Below are positions 1-4,471 of a stretch of 7,627 bases of DNA, piece by piece. The notes beneath the pieces were generated by a model that was not told the DNA's origin, searched no databases, and saw nothing but the letters and a program-made list of their open reading frames with translations. Positions within the stretch are counted from its first letter, which is position 1. Each line of letters begins with the position of its first letter. Both the position numbers and the translations under genes were made by a program. The DNA comes from an uncultured Lachnospiraceae bacterium. GTDB taxonomy: Bacteria; Bacillota; Clostridia; Lachnospirales; Lachnospiraceae. Location of the stretch: contig CAMJKC010000079.1 in NCBI GenBank assembly GCA_946406305.1, forward strand, positions 1-7,627, in the 5' to 3' direction.

Positions 1-896
1 GTGGAGCTATATTTACTCTAATAGCAGATGTATTATCAAGGACATTAACACAAAGTGAAATACCCATTTCAGCTATTACGGGGATATTTGGTTCCATTAT
101 TTTTACAATTTTACTATTTGCTCGTAATAATAAATATAGTTATAATTTAAAAAATCAATATGTAAGTGAAATAAGAAAACAAGTATTAAATGAAAATATA
201 GAGACAAGAAAAGAGTCCACTAAGAGTGATAATCAAGAGATAATTATTAAATTAGATAAAGTGTGCTTTAAATATAATAATAAAACAAATGATATATTGC
301 ATGATATTTCGCTTAATGTATATAAAAATGATATAATTCTAATATATGGTAATAATGGCTCTGGAAAAACTACATTAATAAAGTTAATGTTAGGTATTTT
401 AAAACCAACAAGAGGGGAAGTTTATTTAAAAAATGAGAATATTGGACAAATTAGTTTGCAAAATAGAAGTAAAATAGTTTCTTATGTAAAACAAGATTTC
501 TTTAATATTCACAACATATTGGTTAAAGATTACTTAATACTCGGAATGGTTAATGAATTAAAGTTTTATGAAAAGCCTACAGAAGAACAAATTTATAAGG
601 TGAAAAAATGTGCAAATGATTTTAATATTGAAAAACTTTTAAATAAAAAATTTTATGAAATAAGTGGAGGGCAAAAACAATTAGTTGCAATTTGTCAAGC
701 AGTGCTTCAAAATTCTAAAGTTTTGATATTAGATGAGCCAACCTCATCGCTTGATAATGAAAATCAGAAATTAGTTATCAATACAATTATAAAATTATCA
801 AAAGAATACGATAAAACAATTATTTTTTCAACTCACAACATAGATTACAAAAATATAAAAGGGAGTAAAGTTTTAAGGTTAAATAGTTATGAATAA
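1..896 (+). CDS. FecCD-type permease fused to ABC ATPase (5' end outside window)
   Basis: The frame is open from base 3 to the TAA at 894-896, giving 297 visible codons, and it enters from upstream. Visible residues 1-46 match the C-terminus of FecCD permeases, which import iron-siderophore, haem or cobalamin: GAIFTLIADVLSRTL, then the last membrane helix starting EIPISAITG. A polar linker of about 35 residues follows, then a full ABC nucleotide-binding domain. Its motifs are Walker A GNNGSGKT (116-123), Q-loop Q164, signature ISGGQ (220-224), Walker B VLILDEP (240-246) and H-loop H278. Normally permease and ATPase are separate subunits. Here no stop codon separates them, and no ATG lies in frame in the linker. 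The only nearby in-frame start, a GTG at 261, falls inside the first beta strand and lacks a Shine-Dalgarno site, so I reject it. The substrate cannot be read from this part. The family call is firm and the fusion is directly visible, barring a sequencing error. Confidence 0.88.
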   Translation, partial: GAIFTLIADVLSRTLTQSEIPISAITGIFGSIIFTILLFARNNKYSYNLKNQYVSEIRKQVLNENIETRKESTKSDNQEIIIKLDKVCFKYNNKTNDILHDISLNVYKNDIILIYGNNGSGKTTLIKLMLGILKPTRGEVYLKNENIGQISLQNRSKIVSYVKQDFFNIHNILVKDYLILGMVNELKFYEKPTEEQIYKVKKCANDFNIEKLLNKKFYEISGGQKQLVAICQAVLQNSKVLILDEPTSSLDNENQKLVINTIIKLSKEYDKTIIFSTHNIDYKNIKGSKVLRLNSYE

Positions 897-1368
897 TATA
901 GCAAGTAAAGAAAATATGAAAAAAATTCTATTCATTTGTCACGGGAACATTTGCAGGTCTCCAATGGCAGAATTTATTTTGAAGTCAAAAACAAAAGATT
1001 GTTATGTTGAATCTGCAGCGACAAGCACAGAAGAGATTGGGAGTCATATTTATCCTAAAGCTTGTGAGCAGTTAGTTAAACATGGCATAAAAAATTTTGA
1101 GAATAAGAGGGCAAGGCAAGTAAAAAAATCAGATTATGAAGAATTTGATTTTTTAATTATAATGGATGAAGAAAATAGATATGGGCTTATAAAAATTGTT
1201 GGTGAAGATAAAGAGAATAAAATACATAAACTGCTTGATTTTTCTTGTGATGAAAAAATTAAAGGTCAAGATGTTTTGGATCCATGGTACACAAGGGACT
1301 TTGATAAAGCATATGAAGATATAGAAAAAGGCTGTATAGGTCTTATTAAATATTTAAAAAATAATTAA
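889..1368 (+). CDS. Low-molecular-weight protein-tyrosine phosphatase
   Basis: This is a cytoplasmic LMW-PTP family protein, which removes phosphate from phosphotyrosine (in some relatives phosphoarginine). The P-loop ICHGNICRSP (residues 16-25) contains the C-X5-R nucleophile and phosphate-binding pair, C17 and R23, with S24 next. The general acid is D131 in DPWY (131-134). The 159-aa length is usual for the family. The ATG at 889 overlaps the end of the transporter gene by 8 bases, which suggests translational coupling, and an AAGG at 875-878 could serve as its Shine-Dalgarno site. A second ATG at 916 gives MKKILFICHG, the more typical family N-terminus, so the first nine codons may be an extension. 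The target protein is unknown. A phosphatase tied to a metallophore-type importer is not a standard pairing, so a shared function is only a guess. LMW arsenate reductases share this fold, but the DPWY loop fits a phosphatase. Confidence 0.9.
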   Translation: MNNIASKENMKKILFICHGNICRSPMAEFILKSKTKDCYVESAATSTEEIGSHIYPKACEQLVKHGIKNFENKRARQVKKSDYEEFDFLIIMDEENRYGLIKIVGEDKENKIHKLLDFSCDEKIKGQDVLDPWYTRDFDKAYEDIEKGCIGLIKYLKNN

Positions 1369-1389
1369 AAATTTTCTCTCTACTAATCG

Positions 1390-1425
1390 TAGGTTGTAGT
1401 TATACGGTTTATGTGTTATAACCTA
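1390..1425 (+). promoter_or_regulatory. Possible promoter with overlapping dyad operator for the XRE gene
   Basis: A TTGTAG (1394-1399) and a TATAAC (1417-1422) are separated by 17 bp, which is acceptable sigma-A spacing with mediocre boxes. The segment is bounded by inverted arms TAGGTT (1390-1395) and AACCTA (1420-1425), so a protein bound to the dyad would cover both boxes. Transcription would begin about base 1429, directly before the strong AGGAGG (1430-1435) of the next gene, leaving a very short leader. XRE regulators often bind dyads at their own promoters, so autoregulation is the natural guess. The arms are only 6 bp and no homologous site was compared. Confidence 0.35.
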
Positions 1426-1440
1426 TTTTAGGAGGATGTT

Positions 1441-2031
1441 ATGGATAAGTATATAACTGGTTTAACTATAAAAAAATTGAGAGAAAAAAATAAACTGACT
1501 CAAAGTGAATTAGGGAGAAAACTTTTAGTATCTGATAAAACAGTATCTAAATGGGAGACAGGGAAGGGGTATCCCGACATAACATTGATTGAAGATATTG
1601 CAAATATATTTAAAGTGTCAATTACCGAATTATTTCAAGGTAACATTATTGAAAATGACAATATTTCTGCAAATGTAGAAAAAATGAAGTTCTATGTGTG
1701 CCCTATTTGTGGGAACGTCATTACAAGCATTGGTGAATCTTGTGTGAGCTGTCATGGTATCAATTTGATTTTGCTTGAAGCAGAAGTTGCAGATGAAAAG
1801 CATTGTATAGAAGTAAGTAAAATAGAAGATGAATATTATGTAAGAATAAATCATGAAATGACAAAAAAGCATTACATATCTTTTATTGCAGCCCTATCAA
1901 AAGAAAAATTGCAATTTGTGAAGCTCTATCCCGAGCAAATTGCAGAAGCAAGATTTAAAATAAATGGAGTGAGTAAGTTTTATTACTATTGCAACAAAGA
2001 TGGGCTTTATTCGAAAAAAGCAAGGTATTGA
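1441..2031 (+). CDS. XRE-family HTH regulator with desulfoferrodoxin-like C-terminal domain
   Basis: Residues 6-62 form an XRE/Cro helix-turn-helix (IKKLREKNKLTQSELG, then SDKTVSKWETGKGYPD). Residues 84-190 follow the layout of desulfoferrodoxin/superoxide reductase. First comes a desulforedoxin-like metal knuckle, C87-x2-C90 and C101-x2-C104, where classical desulforedoxin has adjacent cysteines in the second pair. Then come the centre II ligand positions: EKH with H121, HEMTKKHYI with H138 and H144, and CNKDG with C184. Superoxide reductase has His three residues after that Cys (CNxHG); here it is D187. Four of the five expected Fe ligands therefore remain. I infer a DNA-binding protein that senses iron, oxygen or superoxide, not an enzyme. 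As I recall, XRE proteins with this tail occur in clostridia; the His-to-Asp change is what stands out. The start is fixed by AGGAGG five bases upstream. The gene lies alone, 72 bases after the phosphatase gene. Confidence 0.85.
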   Translation: MDKYITGLTIKKLREKNKLTQSELGRKLLVSDKTVSKWETGKGYPDITLIEDIANIFKVSITELFQGNIIENDNISANVEKMKFYVCPICGNVITSIGESCVSCHGINLILLEAEVADEKHCIEVSKIEDEYYVRINHEMTKKHYISFIAALSKEKLQFVKLYPEQIAEARFKINGVSKFYYYCNKDGLYSKKARY

Positions 2032-2045
2032 TGTTAAGTTTTTTT

Positions 2046-2084
2046 TCCTTGACGATATTTAATATTGTGGTATTATTTATATTG
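2046..2084 (+). repeat. 39-bp direct repeat, copy 1 (carries a promoter)
   Basis: These 39 bases recur without mismatch at 3187-3225, on the same strand and 1141 bp away. The match stops abruptly on both sides. The unit begins TCCTTGACG and ends TTTATATTG. It contains a complete promoter and a 17-bp near-palindrome in the spacer. The two copies enclose the AAA ATPase pseudogene and the lipoprotein gene, so recombination between them would remove exactly that block. It could be a trace of a duplication or a piece of a dispersed repeat family. Confidence 0.95.
2049..2076 (+). promoter_or_regulatory. Sigma-A-type promoter ahead of the pseudogene and lipoprotein gene
   Basis: TTGACG (-35, 2049-2054) and TATTAT (-10, 2071-2076) are separated by 16 bp, with one mismatch to consensus in each box. 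A near-palindrome of 17 bp (ACGATATTTAATATTGT, 2052-2068, seven of eight pairs) overlaps the -35 box and spacer and could be an operator. The transcript would pass through the tandem repeat and the dead ATPase gene to the lipoprotein gene at 2669, for which I see no better promoter. Confidence 0.65.
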
Positions 2085-2132
2085 AATTAAATTTAAAAAT
2101 TATTAATAAGACATATTTATAGAAAACACAGG

Positions 2133-2220
2133 TCGTCTTAATTTGTGTTAAAAAATAACAAAACATCGTCCAAATTTATGTTAAAAATTGTTGAAATGTC
2201 GTCCAATTTTGTCTAAAATA
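2133..2220 (+). repeat. Degenerate 33-bp tandem repeat, about 2.7 copies
   Basis: TCGTC motifs start at 2133, 2166 and 2199, exactly 33 bp apart. The conserved core is about 20 bp and reads roughly TCGTCCAAATTT, then TGTTAAAA, with units 1 and 2 identical at 23 of 33 positions. The third unit fades after its core and runs into the pseudogene start. A 33-bp step is close to three helical turns, so the cores lie on one DNA face. That fits a row of protein-binding sites between promoter and gene, but no function is known to me. Confidence 0.7.
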
Positions 2221-2651
2221 TGCATTTGAAGCGAAAAATATTAGAAAAATTAATTGAATGGAAGGACAAATCTAATAGAAAACCATTAATTTTAAATGGA
2301 GCAAGGCAAGTAGGAAAAACATATATACTTAAAGAATTTGGTGAAAAATATTTTGAAAATGTTTGTATTGTGGATTTTTAAAGCAATGAAAATTATAAAA
2401 GTATTTTTGAAAAAGATTTCAACATTGATAGAATAATAATAGAATTAAATGATATAACATCAGCGAAAATTCTCAAGGGTAAAACTCTTATAATTTTTGA
2501 TGAAATTCAAGAAGCACCAAGAGCAATTTCTGCATATAAAAAAAATAAGAATTTTAAAATATATATGGTAGATGTAGGGCTCTTAGGTGCTATGAGTAAT
2601 CTTGATTATGGAATAATAATTGAGAGAAAGAGTCAAATTGATAAAAGATAA
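2220..2651 (+). pseudogene. Decayed AAA ATPase of the DUF4143-containing family
   Basis: From ATG 2220 one frame reads 53 codons, hits TAA at 2379-2381, and then continues in the same frame to TAA at 2649-2651. Intact relatives are about 400-450 aa with an N-terminal P-loop ATPase and a C-terminal DUF4143 domain. Seen here are LILNGARQVGKTYIL (Walker A) before the stop and KTLIIFDEIQEAP (Walker B) after it. The reading then jumps from PRAISA directly to FKIYMVDVGLLGAMSNL, a motif of the DUF4143 end, so the middle of the protein is deleted. The remainder after GIIIERKSQ is also missing. The reading frame is kept across these lesions, and the coding content looks like that of the neighbours, suggesting fairly recent decay. 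No Shine-Dalgarno site is obvious before 2220. The cellular role of this family is poorly defined, and the remnant cannot work as an ATPase. Confidence 0.85.
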
Positions 2652-2668
2652 AGAGGAAAGGAAAGGAA

Positions 2669-3142
2669 ATGAAAAAAATATATAAAAAAATTATTTTATT
2701 AATTTTAGCATTTTTTTTGTTTGGGTGTAATGCAGAAAATGAAAATATTTATCGAAGTGCTACATCTGCTACAAAAAACGAAGTAGAGAATTTTGCAAAG
2801 AAAGTCAAAATTATAATTTTAAATAATGATTGTGAAGCATTGTCAAAAGTGATGCATTATCCTATATACATTAATGATCTTGGAGAGATTACAATAAGGG
2901 AAAGTGGGAAAAAAATAGAATCAGAAAGTGAATTTATTGAAGAGATAAAAAACAAAAAAATAGCAAAATCTACAGTAGAGGCTTTTGAAAAAGAAATATG
3001 TGAGAACCTTTTAGTGAGTGAAAATGATATATCTATTGCAGATAGGTTTGTGTGGTTTATAGATGAGAATTTTGACAAAAATAAATTAGAGACAGTTGGA
3101 AAGCCCAATTTTAAAATAATAAATATTTCATATGTTGAATAA
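2669..3142 (+). CDS. Small secreted lipoprotein, possibly NTF2-like
   Basis: This 157-aa protein opens with a clear lipoprotein signal peptide: a lysine-rich n-region (K2, K3, K6, K7), a hydrophobic stretch at 8-18 and lipobox LFGC with C20 as the lipidated residue. The mature part would be tethered outside the membrane. Residues 36-155 are mixed alpha/beta and charged. The order of an N-terminal helix with a stretch like LSKVMHYPIYIN, a short strand pair, a helix with FIEEIKNKKI, and closing strands (VWFID, FKIINISYV) recalls small NTF2-like secreted proteins. That is inference from pattern only. An AAAGG (2657-2661) lies seven bases before the ATG. The gene starts 17 bases after the ATPase pseudogene ends and probably shares its promoter. 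A hairpin terminator follows at once. I cannot name a ligand or function. Confidence 0.8.
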   Translation: MKKIYKKIILLILAFFLFGCNAENENIYRSATSATKNEVENFAKKVKIIILNNDCEALSKVMHYPIYINDLGEITIRESGKKIESESEFIEEIKNKKIAKSTVEAFEKEICENLLVSENDISIADRFVWFIDENFDKNKLETVGKPNFKIINISYVE

Positions 3143-3184
3143 GAATGGCGATGGTATAGAATATTGTCATTCTTCATTTATTTT
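3141..3184 (+). terminator. Hairpin terminator after the lipoprotein gene
   Basis: Arms 3141-3152 (AAGAATGGCGAT) and 3163-3174 (ATTGTCATTCTT) form a 12-bp stem with two G-U pairs and a 10-base loop. The stem begins inside the stop codon and is followed by CATTTATTTT, a modest T-rich tract. The stem is convincing, but the T-run is weak, so read-through is possible. Confidence 0.6.
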
Positions 3185-3186
3185 CC

Positions 3187-3225
3187 TCCTTGACGATATT
3201 TAATATTGTGGTATTATTTATATTG
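3187..3225 (+). repeat. 39-bp direct repeat, copy 2 (carries a promoter)
   Basis: This is the exact second copy of 2046-2084. It lies just after the terminator of the lipoprotein gene and 32 bases before the dehydratase start codon. Sequences outside the 39 bases do not align clearly with those around copy 1, apart from shared A/T richness downstream. Confidence 0.95.
3190..3217 (+). promoter_or_regulatory. Sigma-A-type promoter of the CDP-glucose dehydratase gene
   Basis: TTGACG (3190-3195), a 16-bp spacer and TATTAT (3212-3217) repeat the promoter at 2049-2076 base for base. The spacer near-palindrome recurs at 3193-3209. Whatever acts on one promoter through these bases should act on both. 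Transcription would start near 3225, about 33 bases before the ATG at 3258. Confidence 0.7.
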
Positions 3226-3257
3226 GTATTTTAATAAAATATTTAAAAGAGGGGAAA

Positions 3258-4388
3258 ATGTATAATTCAATAGAGTTAAAAAAAATATTAAAAAATAAGA
3301 AAGTGATTCTCACAGGGCATACAGGATTTAAAGGTGCATATACAGTTTTTTTATTAAATGAACTTGGGGCAAAAGTATATGGCTATTCAAATGAAATTTT
3401 GAATGGTTCGCTTTACGAAAAATTAAAATTAAAAAATATTGTTACTGAAGAAGTGATAGATGACATAAGAAATTTAGAGAGTGTAAAAAAATTTGTATCA
3501 AAAGTAAATCCTGATTACATAATTCATATGGCTGCTCAGCCTATAGTTATAGAAGCTTATGATAATCCAGTAAAAACATATGAGACAAATGTCATGGGAA
3601 CTGTAAATATATTAGAAGCGGCAAGATATTGCAAAAATCTCATATCACTACTTAATGTGACTACAGACAAAGTATATAAAAATGACAATATTGAAAAATA
3701 TAAATTTGTTGAAGATGATAAACTTTGTGGATATGATCCATATTCAAATTCTAAATCGTGTTCTGAACTTGTAACTTTTTCTTATAGGAATTCATTTTTC
3801 AAAAACAGTGATGTGAAAATTTTTACTGCACGGGCTGGTAATGTAATAGGGGCAGGAGATATATCTCCTTATAGAATTTTGCCTGATTGTTATAGGGCTT
3901 ATATAAATGGTGAAGATATTAAAATAAGAAATAAGTATTCTACGAGACCTTATCAATATGTTCTTGAACCACTTATGGTATATTTGAATATTTTACTTGA
4001 TGTAAATAATAATCAAAATGAATATAGTTTCAATGTGGGGCCTGATGAAAGTTTTGTTACTACTGTTGAGTTAGTAGATAAATTTTGTAAATATTTTAAT
4101 GAGGGAAATGGCATAAATGATAGAACTTTAAATTATGTATGTAATGAAGATTCAAATGATGAGAAAAAGAAAAATGAAAAAGAAGAGTCAAAGTTTTTAA
4201 GCCTTGATAATAGTTTGGTCAGTAAAATATATGGATATAAGCAAATTTACACTATAGATGAAGCAATAAAAATAACAGCAAAAGGGTATAAAAGGCTAAT
4301 TTTTGAGGAAAATACAAATATTTTAGACATTTTTAATGAAAGTGTAAAGGACTTATTAGCAAGGATAGACACAATATATAGTATTTAA
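3258..4388 (+). CDS. rfbG: CDP-glucose 4,6-dehydratase
   Basis: This is an extended short-chain dehydrogenase that turns CDP-glucose into CDP-4-keto-6-deoxyglucose, the first step to 3,6-dideoxyhexoses and related surface sugars, using tightly bound NAD in the cytoplasm. Evidence is the Rossmann motif LTGHTGFKG (18-26, G20-x2-G23-x2-G26), HMAAQP (90-95), TNVMGT (110-115), the catalytic TTDKVY (135-140), YxxxK with Y162 and K166 in DPYSNSK, and the family-specific ARAGNVIGAGD (191-201) and RPYQYVLEPL (230-239; usually RPWQHVLEPL). The 376-aa length is normal. Residues 296-311 form a very charged Asn/Asp/Lys/Glu insert near the C-terminus. AGAGGGG lies just before the ATG at 3258. Its usual partners (cytidylyltransferase, dehydrase, epimerase) are absent from this window. 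Its last codons contain an NrdR-box-like site of the next gene, and no terminator separates the two, so it may read into nrdD. Confidence 0.87.
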   Translation: MYNSIELKKILKNKKVILTGHTGFKGAYTVFLLNELGAKVYGYSNEILNGSLYEKLKLKNIVTEEVIDDIRNLESVKKFVSKVNPDYIIHMAAQPIVIEAYDNPVKTYETNVMGTVNILEAARYCKNLISLLNVTTDKVYKNDNIEKYKFVEDDKLCGYDPYSNSKSCSELVTFSYRNSFFKNSDVKIFTARAGNVIGAGDISPYRILPDCYRAYINGEDIKIRNKYSTRPYQYVLEPLMVYLNILLDVNNNQNEYSFNVGPDESFVTTVELVDKFCKYFNEGNGINDRTLNYVCNEDSNDEKKKNEKEESKFLSLDNSLVSKIYGYKQIYTIDEAIKITAKGYKRLIFEENTNILDIFNESVKDLLARIDTIYSI

Positions 4389-4416
4389 TAAAAAAAATTA
4401 ACACAAGATATTGACT
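4369..4416 (+). promoter_or_regulatory. Tandem NrdR boxes controlling nrdD
   Basis: Box 1, ACACAATATATAGTAT (4369-4384), matches 15 of 16 positions of the NrdR consensus as I recall it (ACACWATATATWGTGT). Box 2, ACACAAGATATTGACT (4401-4416), matches 13 of 16. They start 32 bp apart, about three helical turns, which is the tandem arrangement known for the nucleotide-sensing repressor NrdR at reductase operons. Box 2 covers the -35 hexamer, so binding should block the polymerase. Box 1 lies within the last codons of the dehydratase gene. The repressor gene is not in this window. Confidence 0.8.
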
Positions 4417-4438
4417 TTTATAAATAAAGTGCTATAAT
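4411..4438 (+). promoter_or_regulatory. nrdD promoter
   Basis: TTGACT (4411-4416), a 16-bp spacer and a perfect TATAAT (4433-4438) make the strongest promoter in the window. The expected start, about 4445, leaves a leader of some 27 bases with the ribosome site TGGAGG at 4455-4460. The -35 box is shared with NrdR box 2. Confidence 0.85.
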
Positions 4439-4471
4439 CATACCATAATTTTTTTGGAGGAAAGTAAAAAT

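Noticed and set aside
261..896. Stand-alone ABC ATPase starting at GTG 261
   Set aside because: The frame is open upstream to the window edge, the GTG lies inside the first beta strand of the domain, and there is no Shine-Dalgarno site near it.
1630..1872. Minus-strand frame of 80 codons opposite the XRE gene
   Set aside because: It is antisense to a well-supported gene and rich in Phe/Tyr/Ile with no domain or ribosome site.
2004..2046. Terminator at the end of the XRE gene
   Set aside because: A GCTTT/AAAGC hairpin lies inside the coding end and the T-run at 2039-2046 is 17 bases further on, so they do not form one terminator.
2133..2220. CRISPR-like array
   Set aside because: The 33-bp units are contiguous and degenerate with no distinct spacers, and no cas gene is present.
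2857..3177. Minus-strand frame of 106 codons opposite the lipoprotein gene
   Set aside because: It is the complement of real coding sequence, with Ser/Phe-rich composition typical of an A/T-rich shadow frame.
4454..4471. TTG start for NrdD, six codons upstream of ATG 4472
   Set aside because: The TTG is part of the TTGGAGG Shine-Dalgarno sequence, and the ATP-cone begins right after the ATG.
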